From the NCBI GenBank assembly GCA_900540945.1, contig UQHQ01000019.1, positions 1 to 41,722 on the forward strand: a stretch of 41,722 nt of DNA, given 5' to 3'. The translations under genes and the position numbers were made by a program. The notes beneath the pieces are model-generated. The model had not been told where the DNA came from, did not search any database, and saw only the letters and a list, made by a program, of their open reading frames with translations. This DNA is from an uncultured Collinsella sp. Its GTDB lineage: Bacteria > Actinomycetota > Coriobacteriia > Coriobacteriales > Coriobacteriaceae. Shown piece by piece: positions 7,024 to 15,372 of this stretch. The stretch's first letter is position 1. Each line of letters begins with the position of its first letter.

Positions 7024-8154
7024 TTAGCAATCGATAATATGCAGGTCGTGCGGGGTCTTGGTGAAGGGCTCGTAGCCGTTCTCGGTGACGACGCCGTAGT
7101 CCTCCAGGCGCACGCCGCCCACGCCGGGCAGGTAGACGCCGGGCTCCATGGTGATAACCGAGCCGGCCTCGATGATATTCTTGCTGCGGTTGAAGTTAGG
7201 CAGCTCGTGGATGTCGATGCCCACGCCGTGGCCCAGACCATGGTTGTAGTAATCGCCATAGCCGGCATCGCCGATGATCTTCTTGGAAAGCTTGAAAATG
7301 TCGTTGCCCTCGACGCCCGGATGGATGGCGGCGACGCACTCCTCGTGGGTGCGGCGCACGAGCGCGTACAGGTCGAGCTGCTCCTGGGTGGGCTCGCCCA
7401 TCACGACGGTACGCGTCATGTCGGAGCGGTAGTCGCAGTAGCCCGCACCGTAATCCATGAGGACAAAGTCACCCTTCTCGATCACACGGTCGCTCGGGAC
7501 GGCATGCGGGTTTGCGGTGTTGGGACCGCTCGCGACAATGGAGCCAAAGGCCAGGCTGTCGGCGCCGTTGGCGAACATAAAGTTCTCGAGCTCGTTGCGA
7601 ACCTGCTTCTCGGTCATACCGGGCTTAATGAAGCCGAGCATGTGCTGGAAGGCGGCATCGGTGATCGACTGCGCGTGGCGCATGAGCTCGATCTCCTCGG
7701 CATCCTTGATGGCACGCATCTTGCGGATGTCGTCATGCATCAGAGGCAGCATGCAGGCAACGGAGCGGTCCTCCAGACCACGCTGGATACCCTGGTAAAA
7801 GTTAATCTGCATGTCATCCTCGACGGCGCAGACACGGCACTTGTTGGCCGCGATCTTGCCGGCGACCCAGCCGGGGATGGTGCCCTCGTCCATGTCGTAG
7901 ACCCAAGGGCTGCCGGCGGGCGTGTTCTCCTCAAAGCTGTTGAGATAGCGCGAGTCGGTGTGGAACAGGCACTGGTCGGCCGTAATAAACGCGGCATGCG
8001 GGAACTCGAAGGTGTAGTCGAAGACGCCCTTCACGCCCGTGAGCCAACGGAGATTGGCCTCGTCGCGCACGACGATGGCGTCGTAGCCGCGCTCGGCCAT
8101 CAGGGCACGGACACGCTCGATACGACCGGCAGGACCGGCAGCAAACTCAGACAT
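7024..8154 (-). CDS. Aminopeptidase P family protein (Xaa-Pro peptidase, M24)
   Basis: Metallopeptidase of 376 residues that cleaves next to proline. An N-terminal creatinase-like domain (about 1-130) precedes the pita-bread catalytic domain. The metal ligands are all visible: Asp in LMDYGAGY (about 234), Asp in SDMTRT (about 245), His in HGLGHGVG (about 309), Glu in MEPGVY (about 337) and Glu in RLEDYG (about 351). The start at 8154 has AAAGGA 7 bases upstream. A longer in-frame extension to 8280 reads as non-conserved leader. It could be annotated pepP or pepQ. It lies between the AroB-like gene and efp, the usual actinobacterial place. Confidence 0.93.
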   Translation of the reverse strand: MSEFAAGPAGRIERVRALMAERGYDAIVVRDEANLRWLTGVKGVFDYTFEFPHAAFITADQCLFHTDSRYLNSFEENTPAGSPWVYDMDEGTIPGWVAGKIAANKCRVCAVEDDMQINFYQGIQRGLEDRSVACMLPLMHDDIRKMRAIKDAEEIELMRHAQSITDAAFQHMLGFIKPGMTEKQVRNELENFMFANGADSLAFGSIVASGPNTANPHAVPSDRVIEKGDFVLMDYGAGYCDYRSDMTRTVVMGEPTQEQLDLYALVRRTHEECVAAIHPGVEGNDIFKLSKKIIGDAGYGDYYNHGLGHGVGIDIHELPNFNRSKNIIEAGSVITMEPGVYLPGVGGVRLEDYGVVTENGYEPFTKTPHDLHIIDC

Positions 8155-8286
8155 GCAGATTCCTTTCTTGATGTCCTCATAAAAGCGGGACGGGTCCCGA
8201 TCGAAAGACGGATTCGCACGCGATCCGCAACCGATTGAAAACCCGCACCTCAACATGATACGAAAGACGATGGATGTCAATAAAAC

Positions 8287-9396
8287 TTAGAGAAGTTCTT
8301 TGCGAGAAGCCAAGTAGGCATGAGCATGGCGCTCAAGAACCTCGTCCTCAACGCTCGTTAGACGAATGGCGCCAAGTGCCGCGGGCAGCGGCAGCATACT
8401 GCGGTTTGAGCGAGCGAACTGCTGCTTGCGGAACTCCTCAATAAACGCGGTGGGCTCCAGGTCGAAGCCAAGCTCCTCGATGCCAAAGTCCTCCAAGCAG
8501 TCATCGACCTCAAAGACGTAATCGATATCGAAGTCGCAGGCATCATGTGCTAGGCGCGCCTCAAAGCGCATACCTTCGGACAACAGCTGGTAGGCAGGGA
8601 CCTGCGAAGCGGCATCGCCAAAGCAGGCGCGCAGGGTACGCTCCCCCGTCTTGCCAAAATCGAGCGCATGGCGGGCGCTCGGGTTCGTGGCCATCAGTAC
8701 GTCCTTGCGGGCAGTCTGAGACCACTGAACGGCATTGACAAGCGCGACTTCCTCGCCAGCGAGAATCTCGGGGACGGTCTCGGTAAACTGATTCCAGCGG
8801 GACTTACTGCTCGAAAGCATGGTACCAACAAGTACCACATAGCCGAGCTTGAGGTCCTCGGGGTCCGCCTCGCGAACAAGGTTGAGGTCACACACGACCA
8901 AGCCCGGCTCGGGACGGAACGCGATAGCGGGAAGCGCATACGCCGACGAGGCGACGAGCGGCTTCATGGTCGTCGCGACCGTGAGCATGGCGTCGAACGT
9001 CGTCGGCAGCAGCGCGCACTCCGTTCGTCCACACCACTGGTTGGCACACCAGCAAACAACCGAGCAGGTTGCGGCATCGCCAACGGCGACAACCAGATCG
9101 TCGCAGGTAACACCGTTGGCAGACAGGGCGCCAAAAACGGTATCGGCATCGGCCAGCGTAGCACCGGCAGGCGAAACCTCGAGGACAAGCGGCGACACGG
9201 CAAAACCGGCGTCGACCAGCGCATGCTCGACAACCTCGCCAAAACGCTCGGGTGTGGCGCTGTTCCAAACCACCATCGCCCGCTTGGGTTTGCCCACAGC
9301 CGAGGCAAACATGCGCGACAGCTCCTCGAACGCGCCCAATCCGACGCGGACATCGACACTGCGGTTTTGGAAATTGATAAGTTGACGGCGAATCAT
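8287..9396 (-). CDS. 3-dehydroquinate synthase-like protein, probably catalytically inactive
   Basis: A 369-residue protein at the position of aroB, directly after aroK. The overall AroB fold can be followed (VVAVGDAAT, LLPTTFDAM, then the C-terminal helical domain), but key residues are gone. The GGKTGIN region reads MKPLVASSA. The metal-ligand Glu/Lys motif GMAEVVKAG reads KLGYVVLVGTM. The GHTLGHAIE ligand motif reads LDFGKTGERTLRA. The later HG ligand is also missing. The start at 9396 forms an ATGA overlap with the aroK stop, so it is translated with aroK. The gene is intact and not frameshifted, which suggests it is kept for some other role. Annotating it as functional AroB would be wrong. 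Confidence 0.75.
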   Translation of the reverse strand: MIRRQLINFQNRSVDVRVGLGAFEELSRMFASAVGKPKRAMVVWNSATPERFGEVVEHALVDAGFAVSPLVLEVSPAGATLADADTVFGALSANGVTCDDLVVAVGDAATCSVVCWCANQWCGRTECALLPTTFDAMLTVATTMKPLVASSAYALPAIAFRPEPGLVVCDLNLVREADPEDLKLGYVVLVGTMLSSSKSRWNQFTETVPEILAGEEVALVNAVQWSQTARKDVLMATNPSARHALDFGKTGERTLRACFGDAASQVPAYQLLSEGMRFEARLAHDACDFDIDYVFEVDDCLEDFGIEELGFDLEPTAFIEEFRKQQFARSNRSMLPLPAALGAIRLTSVEDEVLERHAHAYLASRKELL

Positions 9397-9926
9397 AGCA
9401 GCCCACGCTCCAAAAGCATCTCGGCACAAAGGTAGGAAACGTCCTCGAAGGACTTGTTGCGGATATCAAGGGTAATATCGGCGGCCTGGCGATACAGCGG
9501 ACGGCGATGTTCAAACAGGCGCGCAGCATGCTCGGGCGAGCGGAAATCTGGTCGGGTATCGGAGCGGCGAATCTGGCGCAACGAATCCTCGAAGTCGCCT
9601 TCGAGGTACACGCATGTACCCATCTCGTGCATCAGCTCAATGTTCACCGGCGTCTCGACGATGCCACCCCCGCACGATACCAGCAGGCTGCGCTCGCTTT
9701 GAAGTGAACGGAGTGCCGAGGTCTCGAGTTCGCGAAAACGATCCTCGCCCTCTGTCTCAAATATCTCGGTCACCGACTTGCCGCATCGACGCACAACCAA
9801 ACGATCGGTATCGATGAATCGACGCTTGAACATCGTGCCCACGTTGCGCGCAAGCGTCGACTTGCCCGCACCCAAAAAGCCGATAAAGAAGATATGGTCG
9901 CAGCCGTGTTTGATGTGCTGAGACAT
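9393..9926 (-). CDS. aroK: Shikimate kinase
   Basis: Phosphorylates shikimate at O3, in the pathway to chorismate. The protein is 177 residues. The P-loop GFLGAGKST is at 16-24, the substrate-binding FIDTDRLV follows, and the CGGGIVE motif is near residue 88. The lid region contains RPDF. Length and motifs are normal, so unlike its AroB-like neighbour this enzyme looks active. It overlaps the AroB-like start by 4 bases and follows the HAD gene by 8 bases. Confidence 0.93.
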   Translation of the reverse strand: MSQHIKHGCDHIFFIGFLGAGKSTLARNVGTMFKRRFIDTDRLVVRRCGKSVTEIFETEGEDRFRELETSALRSLQSERSLLVSCGGGIVETPVNIELMHEMGTCVYLEGDFEDSLRQIRRSDTRPDFRSPEHAARLFEHRRPLYRQAADITLDIRNKSFEDVSYLCAEMLLERGLL

Positions 9927-9934
9927 GGCGAAAC

Positions 9935-10432
9935 CTATTCCTCGCAGGGAAGGTCGCGCAGGGCCCGGCGCTCAAAGATACGGAAGATCTGCGTGTACAA
10001 CAGGTCCTGGGTTGCCTGCGGCTTAACCAGAATAGTGTCAACGCCGGCAAAGTTACCGCTCCACACGTCCGTGTAAAGCTGATCGCCGATCAGTACGGCC
10101 TCGTTAGCCGTGGCCCCCAGGCGCTTAAGACCCGCCTTCAGGGCAAACGGGGCGGGCTTCATGGCATGGCTGATGGCCTCGAGCCCCAGCTCGCGCGCCG
10201 ACGCCATGACCTGGTCGCGATGCCAGTTATTGGACACCATGCACAGCTTAAAGCCCTTGGCACGGGCGGCCTCGAGCCAAGCGGAGACCGCAGTGGGTAC
10301 CTGCTCGGTATCACGCGGCACCAGGGTGTTGTCGCGATCGAGCAGAATGGCGCGCTTGCCATCGGCCCACAGGGTATCGAGGTCGATGCGGTCGACCGAG
10401 GCAACATATCGTTTGGGGCTGAAAATCCTCAT
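9935..10432 (-). CDS. YqeG family HAD-IIIA phosphatase
   Basis: Predicted haloacid-dehalogenase phosphatase of 165 residues. Motif I is LLDRDNTLV with the two catalytic Asp. Motif II is the VSNN segment. Motif III/IV is KPAPFALKAG...VLIGDQLYTDV. The substrate is unknown for the YqeG family. The ATG at 10432 lies 2 bases after the mltG stop. A TTG nine bases inside mltG could give four extra residues. In related actinobacterial clusters aroE and aroC occupy this slot between mltG and aroK. Confidence 0.88.
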   Translation of the reverse strand: MRIFSPKRYVASVDRIDLDTLWADGKRAILLDRDNTLVPRDTEQVPTAVSAWLEAARAKGFKLCMVSNNWHRDQVMASARELGLEAISHAMKPAPFALKAGLKRLGATANEAVLIGDQLYTDVWSGNFAGVDTILVKPQATQDLLYTQIFRIFERRALRDLPCEE

Positions 10433-10434
10433 GT

Positions 10435-11844
10435 TTAATTCCAAGACTGTTGGTGCTCTTCGTAGGTCTGCGAGAAATACTCCTCGTCCTGCGTAATGTA
10501 GAAATACAGGTCATCGGAGTCGGTGGGCTCAAGGGTGGCCTTGAGCGCCTCGAGCGACGGAGAGCAGATGGGCGTGGGCGGCAGCCCCTCATGCTTATAG
10601 GTGTTGTACGGACTATCGCTCTGAAGGTCGTCGGCGGTAACCTCGCCGCCGGTGACATACATCATGGTCGCATCGCTATTGAGGTAGCGCAGACCGTCGA
10701 GCTTGCCGGCAAGACGGTTGTAAAACACCGAGGCGACATGCGCGCGCTGCTCGGCGTTGAGGCCCTCGCGCTCAACGATGGAAGCGAGATTGATGATATC
10801 GTAATCGGACATCTCCACGCCGTAGCGCTCCTTGATCTTGGCCTCGCAACCGGCAAAGTCGAGCGATTTATACTCGGTGTTGAACTGATCGAGCATGGCT
10901 CGGATGACATCATCGGCACTTGGGTCCTTGCCCAACGAGTAGGTCTTAGGGAACAGGAAGCCCTCGAGCGAATCGTTCGCAGCGCCTTTCAGGAACGCAT
11001 AGTCGTTCACATAATTGCTGGCCTTCGCCTGGTTGAGGAAGTCCTCTTTGGAGATACTGTCGTAGGCCTGGGCCACGCGGTCGGCAACCTGGTCGACCGT
11101 CAGGCCCTCGGGGATTGTCAGCGCATCGGAGCCGGCATTGGGGCCCTCCATGAGCTGCTGGACGACCTTAGTCGCATCCATCAGCGTCGTGAACGAGTAC
11201 GTGCCAGGTTTAAGCGACATGTCCGCGTTGAGCTTTTTGACCGCCGCATAGTAATCCTTGGGATTCTCGACAATATGGTTCTCGGAGAGAATCGAGGCGA
11301 TCGTGTCGCCCGAGGCGCCCTCGGGAATCGTAACGGTAACCTGCTGGCCAGCGGTGACACTCACGTCCCCCCCACCAAACAAGCCTTTGACGGCCGGTAC
11401 GACGAAGAAGGCGATGGCAGCGAGAACGATCACCGCAACCACAACGCCGATAATCATAGGCACCGGCGAGCTTTTCTTTTGGGCACCGCGTCGAGCATGC
11501 GTGTTATAGCTCGAGCGCGAGGCCGGAGCCACGCCCTGCGAGCCGCGTACGTGATGCGCGTGCGATTGAGGGACCTGCGCGCGCTGGGTGGGCGCCTGCT
11601 GTTTAAAGCGGGCGCCGCCTGCAGGCTGGGCTGCATGGGCAGAGGACTGCTGAGCAGGACGACGAACAGGCTGCTGGCCCGGACGCTGAGCGGGCTGCGC
11701 GGGGCGAGAGGAGGGCTGCGCCGGACGTGCGGCGGGTTGGGCCGCGCGCTGGGTCGGCTGCACCGGACGTTGGCCGGACGGTGCAGGGCGCGACACAGAC
11801 TGTCGTGTACGATTCGGCTGGCGCGGATCGGAAGCGCTAGGCAT
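10435..11844 (-). CDS. mltG: Endolytic murein transglycosylase MltG with long disordered N-terminus
   Basis: Membrane-bound lytic transglycosylase that cuts nascent glycan strands and so sets their length. Residues 1-125 are a cytoplasmic low-complexity region rich in Pro, Gln, Arg and Ala with repeated RPAQ units. A single transmembrane helix follows (about 128-150). The YceG domain contains FLFPKTYSLG and NLASIVEREGL, with the likely catalytic Glu near 358, then FYNRL. The C-terminus has PYNTYKHEGLPPTPI. Length is 469. The gene overlaps the ruvX stop by 8 bases. Confidence 0.93.
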   Translation of the reverse strand: MPSASDPRQPNRTRQSVSRPAPSGQRPVQPTQRAAQPAARPAQPSSRPAQPAQRPGQQPVRRPAQQSSAHAAQPAGGARFKQQAPTQRAQVPQSHAHHVRGSQGVAPASRSSYNTHARRGAQKKSSPVPMIIGVVVAVIVLAAIAFFVVPAVKGLFGGGDVSVTAGQQVTVTIPEGASGDTIASILSENHIVENPKDYYAAVKKLNADMSLKPGTYSFTTLMDATKVVQQLMEGPNAGSDALTIPEGLTVDQVADRVAQAYDSISKEDFLNQAKASNYVNDYAFLKGAANDSLEGFLFPKTYSLGKDPSADDVIRAMLDQFNTEYKSLDFAGCEAKIKERYGVEMSDYDIINLASIVEREGLNAEQRAHVASVFYNRLAGKLDGLRYLNSDATMMYVTGGEVTADDLQSDSPYNTYKHEGLPPTPICSPSLEALKATLEPTDSDDLYFYITQDEEYFSQTYEEHQQSWN

Positions 11845-12265
11845 GCGAAACCTCCTCGTTTTTGCGATCGAGCCACGTCTGCAAGAACAGGCTGGCGGCG
11901 ATCATGTCGATCTTGCCCCTCATCTGCTTTTCGTTGAGTCCCTGCTCGCGCAGGATACGCTTGGCCTCTTGCGAGGACAGGCGCTCGTCCTCAAACTCCA
12001 GCGGAAGATCGAGCTCGTCGGCGATCTTTTGCGCTATGGCGGCAACGCGCTCGGCCTGGGGGCCAGGCTCGCCGGCCATGGTCAGGGGACGCCCGCTTAC
12101 CAAGATGTCGGGCTCATAGTCCTCGACCAGGTAACGGAACGTCTTGGCCATACCGGTAACCTCAGCGGCCGGAAGCACCTTGACGGGCATCGCCATCTTG
12201 CCATCACGGCTCGAGACGGCGATGCCGATCCTGGTCTCCCCTATGTCCAGCGCGAGCGCGACCAC
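11837..12265 (-). CDS. ruvX: Holliday junction resolvase RuvX (YqgF)
   Basis: RNase H-fold protein of 142 residues, implicated in Holliday-junction cleavage and in pre-16S rRNA 5' maturation. LALDIGETRIGIAVS carries the first acidic residue. DERLSSQEA carries the second, and KIDMIAASLFLQTWLD the third. The start codon is GTG at 12265, nine bases after the alaS stop. It sits between alaS and mltG, its standard place. Confidence 0.94.
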   Translation of the reverse strand: MVALALDIGETRIGIAVSSRDGKMAMPVKVLPAAEVTGMAKTFRYLVEDYEPDILVSGRPLTMAGEPGPQAERVAAIAQKIADELDLPLEFEDERLSSQEAKRILREQGLNEKQMRGKIDMIAASLFLQTWLDRKNEEVSHA

Positions 12266-12274
12266 AGCGACTAC

Positions 12275-14932
12275 TTAGGCGCCGAGCGCGGTCTTGGCGG
12301 CCGCGAGGGCATCGGCGATACCGGCAGCGTTCTTGCCACCGGCCTGGGCCATGTTGGGACGGCCGCCACCGCGACCATCGACCAGACCCTCGATCTGCTT
12401 GATCACGTTGCCGGCGTGGAAACCGGCCTTCACGGCGTCATCGGAGCCGGCGGCGAGCAGGGCCGAGGTGCCCTTCTCGGTCACGCTGGCAACAACACAG
12501 GCAACGGGACCGGCGACCTTCTGGTGCACGGTATCCCAAACGTTGCGCAGGTCGGCGGCCTCAAGGCCCTGGAGCTCAGCGACGACGAGCTTATAGCCGT
12601 CGAGCTCGACGGCACCCTCGATGGCGCTGGAGATAGCGTCGGAGGAGCCACCGGTCAGCGCCTTCTTGAGCTTGTTAGACGTCTCGCGCAGCTCGGCCTG
12701 CAGGTTCTCCACACGAGCGGGAACCTCGTCAACGCGGCACTTGAGCGCAGCGGCAGCGGCGTCAACGAGTGCCAGGCGGTCGGCCATGTAGTCGAGGGCG
12801 CCCTTAGAGGTAACGGCCTCGATACGGCGGACGTTCGAGCCCGTGGAGGACTCGGAGATAATCTTGAATAGGCCGATCTCGGCAGTGTTGGCAGCATGCG
12901 TACCACCGCAGAGCTCGCGGGAGAACGGCTGGTCCTCGGCGCCCACGGAAACGACGCGGACGACGTCGCCATACTTCTCGCCAAACAGGGCGACGGCGCC
13001 GGCGGCCTTGGCCTCGTCGATGCCCATGACGCGGGTCACGACCGGCTTAGATGCAAAAATCTGCTGGTTGACCAGGTCCTCAACAGCCTTGAGCTGCTCG
13101 GAGGACAGGGCCTCAAAGTGCGTGAAGTCAAAGCGCAGGTGCTCGGGCGTCACCAGCGAGCCGGCCTGAGAGACATGCTCGCCCAGGACGTGCTTAAGCG
13201 CGGCGTCAAGCAGGTGGGTGGCGGTGTGGTTGCGGCGCAGGAAGCCACGGCGCTCGGCGTCGAGCGCGGCGGTCACGGTAGCACCGACGGTCAGCGTGCC
13301 CTCGGCGACGTGCGCAACGTGGGCATACAGGCCGTTGTGGTTCTTGGTATCGGAAACGGTCAGCGAAACGCCCTCGGCGGAAAGCTCGCCGGCATCGCCC
13401 TGCTGGCCGCCCATCTCGGCATAGAACGGGGTGCGGTCGAGCACAACCTCAACATCCTCGCCCGCCGCAGCGGACTCGACGGACTCGCCGTTGCGCACGA
13501 TGGCCACAACCTTGGCGCCCTCAATGACGTCGTTGTCGTAGCCGTCGAACTCGGTCGCAGCGACCTTGTCCGAAAGCTCGACCCACACATCGTTGAAGCT
13601 GCCCCAGGCGTCGCCCTTAGCATTGGCGCGAGCACGGGCCTTCTGGTCCTCCATGCAAGCGGTAAAGCCGTCCATGTCGACGTCGTGGCCGGCGGTGCCG
13701 GCAATCTCGACGGTCAGGTCGATGGGGAAACCAAAGGTGTCGTGCAGCTTAAAGGCGACATCACCCGGGAGCACGGCGCCATCGGCAAGCGCTGCCAGGG
13801 CCTCGTCCAGGTAGACGCGGCCGTTGTCGAGCGTCGTGGAGAAGCGCTCCTCCTCAGAGGCGACGATACCCTTGACGAGTGCGACGTTCTTGAGCAGCTC
13901 GGGATAGGCCTCGCCCATCTGAGCGTTGACCTCGTCGATGAACTTGGTCAGGAAGGCGCCCTCGATGCCCAGCAGGCGACCGTGGAACACGGCGCGGCGG
14001 AGCAGGCGTCGAAGGACGTACTCGCGGCCCTCGTTACCGGGCAGGATGCCGTCCGAGATCATAAAGTCGACGGCACGGGAGTGATCGGCGATGATGCGCA
14101 GCGAGCGGCTGGCGCCGGAGTAATCGTCGGCGTCATAGGTCTTGCCGCTGATCTTCTCACCGAGCTTGATGAGGTGCTGCATCAGATCGCCGTCGTAGTT
14201 GGCGGTCTTGTGCTGCATGATGGCGGCCATGCGCTCCAGACCCATGCCCGTATCGAGGTTGCGGTGCGGCAGCTCCGGCATGGAGCCGTCCTCCTGGCGG
14301 TCGTACTGGGTAAACACGAGGTTCCAGAACTCAAGGAAGCGGTCACAGTCGCAGCCGGGCTTGCAGTCGGGGCTACCGCAGCCGACCTCCTCGCCCATGT
14401 CAAAGTAGATCTCGGAGCACGGACCGCAGGGACCGGTGGGGCCAGCGGCCCAGAAGTTGTCGTCCTCGCCAAGGCGCGAGATGTGATCCTCGGCAACGCC
14501 CAGGGAGCGCCACACGTCGTGGGTCTCGTCGTCCTCGGTAAAGACGGTGAAGTACAGGCGGTCGAGCGGCAGCTTGAACTCCTTGGTGATAAGCTCGAAG
14601 GCCCAAGCGCAAGCCTGCTGCTTGGAGACGCCGCCAAAGGAGAAGTCGCCGAGCATCTCAAAGAACGAGAGGTGACGGCCGTCCTCGCCGATGCAGTCGA
14701 TGTCGTTGGTGCGGACACACTTCTGGCAGGAGATCGCGCCGATCTCCTTCATGGCCTTCTTGCCCTGGTAGTACTCCTTAAACTGGTTCATGCCGGCGTT
14801 GGCAAGCAGCAGCGAGGGGTCGTCGGGAACAAGGGACGAAGAAGGATAGAGCTTAAGACCGCGCTCCTCAAAGAAGTTGAGGAACTTGGAGCGGATCTCG
14901 GCCGTAGTCATTGACGGGTAGTCAGCACTCAT
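12275..14932 (-). CDS. alaS: Alanine--tRNA ligase
   Basis: Class II synthetase that charges tRNA-Ala, 885 residues, normal length. The N-terminal catalytic domain begins TTAEIRSKFLNFFEERGL and includes LLLANAGMNQFK. The editing domain has zinc-binding HTATHLLDAALK and the later CGGTHAANT. The C-Ala domain ends with GRGGGRPNMAQAGG. The start at 14932 has GAGGAG 9 bases upstream. The longer frame to 15049 is unsupported. It heads the ruvX-mltG run and has a candidate promoter at 14979-15007. Confidence 0.97.
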   Translation of the reverse strand: MSADYPSMTTAEIRSKFLNFFEERGLKLYPSSSLVPDDPSLLLANAGMNQFKEYYQGKKAMKEIGAISCQKCVRTNDIDCIGEDGRHLSFFEMLGDFSFGGVSKQQACAWAFELITKEFKLPLDRLYFTVFTEDDETHDVWRSLGVAEDHISRLGEDDNFWAAGPTGPCGPCSEIYFDMGEEVGCGSPDCKPGCDCDRFLEFWNLVFTQYDRQEDGSMPELPHRNLDTGMGLERMAAIMQHKTANYDGDLMQHLIKLGEKISGKTYDADDYSGASRSLRIIADHSRAVDFMISDGILPGNEGREYVLRRLLRRAVFHGRLLGIEGAFLTKFIDEVNAQMGEAYPELLKNVALVKGIVASEEERFSTTLDNGRVYLDEALAALADGAVLPGDVAFKLHDTFGFPIDLTVEIAGTAGHDVDMDGFTACMEDQKARARANAKGDAWGSFNDVWVELSDKVAATEFDGYDNDVIEGAKVVAIVRNGESVESAAAGEDVEVVLDRTPFYAEMGGQQGDAGELSAEGVSLTVSDTKNHNGLYAHVAHVAEGTLTVGATVTAALDAERRGFLRRNHTATHLLDAALKHVLGEHVSQAGSLVTPEHLRFDFTHFEALSSEQLKAVEDLVNQQIFASKPVVTRVMGIDEAKAAGAVALFGEKYGDVVRVVSVGAEDQPFSRELCGGTHAANTAEIGLFKIISESSTGSNVRRIEAVTSKGALDYMADRLALVDAAAAALKCRVDEVPARVENLQAELRETSNKLKKALTGGSSDAISSAIEGAVELDGYKLVVAELQGLEAADLRNVWDTVHQKVAGPVACVVASVTEKGTSALLAAGSDDAVKAGFHAGNVIKQIEGLVDGRGGGRPNMAQAGGKNAAGIADALAAAKTALGA

Positions 14933-14978
14933 AGAGGGAATCTCCTCGGTTTCACATCGAAACAGTTCAAACGTAACG

Positions 14979-15007
14979 ATATTACCATCCCGCCGCGCAA
15001 GTGCAAA
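14979..15007 (-). promoter_or_regulatory. Candidate alaS promoter
   Basis: On the minus strand TTTGCA (15007 to 15002) and TAATAT (14984 to 14979) are separated by 17 bp. The -35 box overlaps the T-run of the hairpin at 15012-15034. Confidence 0.5.
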
Positions 15008-15011
15008 AAAG

Positions 15012-15034
15012 AGGGCCGACATAAAGCCGACCCT
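15012..15034 (-). terminator. Rho-independent terminator upstream of alaS
   Basis: On the minus strand AGGGTCGGC pairs with GTCGGCCCT through two G-U pairs, with a 5-base loop, and is followed by CTTTTTT. No minus-strand gene ends right before it. The nearest one upstream is the AI-2E-family permease, which stops at 15373. This is therefore the first visible terminator for the sigma-factor operon, lying beyond the small plus-strand ORF. Confidence 0.7.
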
Positions 15035-15088
15035 ACAGCGAAAGTGCACGTTATTTAGGAGTATGCGATGCTTTGAAAAAGGGTACTG

Positions 15089-15094
15089 TATAAT
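15089..15094 (+). promoter_or_regulatory. Candidate -10 box for the small membrane protein gene
   Basis: A perfect TATAAT preceded by TG, 33 bases upstream of the ATG at 15127, in a locally AT-rich stretch. TTGAAA at 15073 is too close (10 bp) to serve as -35, and the hexamer at 17 bp is poor. It is a candidate only. Confidence 0.5.
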
Positions 15095-15126
15095 TACATA
15101 TAAGATTCACCCGGAAGGAGCGATCG

Positions 15127-15366
15127 ATGAAAAGCAAACGATTTGTCCTGAATGCACTTCTGGTTGTAGCACTTTTAGCGCTTTTGGCTTTCTCCTGCTG
15201 GTACGCAAACCAACCAGCATTTGGCTACGTATTGTATGCAGTAATGTCCGGCGATAAAGCCTATTACACTCTACGCGCAATTGACGTTCTCTTTTTCTAT
15301 GTAGCCGGCCCCTTATCAATCGCTTTGCTCGCGTTTCTTGTCATTTACAACTTCAAGAAACGCTAG
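15127..15366 (+). CDS. Small two-helix membrane protein, unknown function
   Basis: A 79-residue hydrophobic protein that I do not recognise. The ribosome site GGAAGGAG is ideally placed 6 bases before the ATG, and a TATAAT box lies upstream, so it is likely expressed. Residues about 6-27 and 52-75 are strongly hydrophobic helices. The short connecting region has GYVLYAVMSGDKAYYTL, and the C-terminus is basic (NFKKR), consistent with a cytoplasmic end. Base composition is lower in GC than its neighbours. It is the only plus-strand gene between 1507 and 28338. Its 3' end lies 6 bases from the convergent permease stop. Confidence 0.75.
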   Translation: MKSKRFVLNALLVVALLALLAFSCWYANQPAFGYVLYAVMSGDKAYYTLRAIDVLFFYVAGPLSIALLAFLVIYNFKKR

Positions 15367-15372
15367 CGGTGC

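Noticed and set aside
8255..8280. A promoter TTGACA/TATCAT for the aminopeptidase gene
   Set aside because: The hexamers look good, but the spacer is only 14 bp, too short for a normal sigma-70 promoter.
10450..11937. A 495-codon plus-strand frame opposite mltG
   Set aside because: Antisense to mltG. Its Arg/Gly-rich end mirrors the repetitive mltG N-terminus.
12896..14914. A 672-codon open frame on the plus strand opposite alaS
   Set aside because: A shadow frame created by the strong codon bias of alaS, with repetitive Val/Leu/Gly/Asp composition and no family match.
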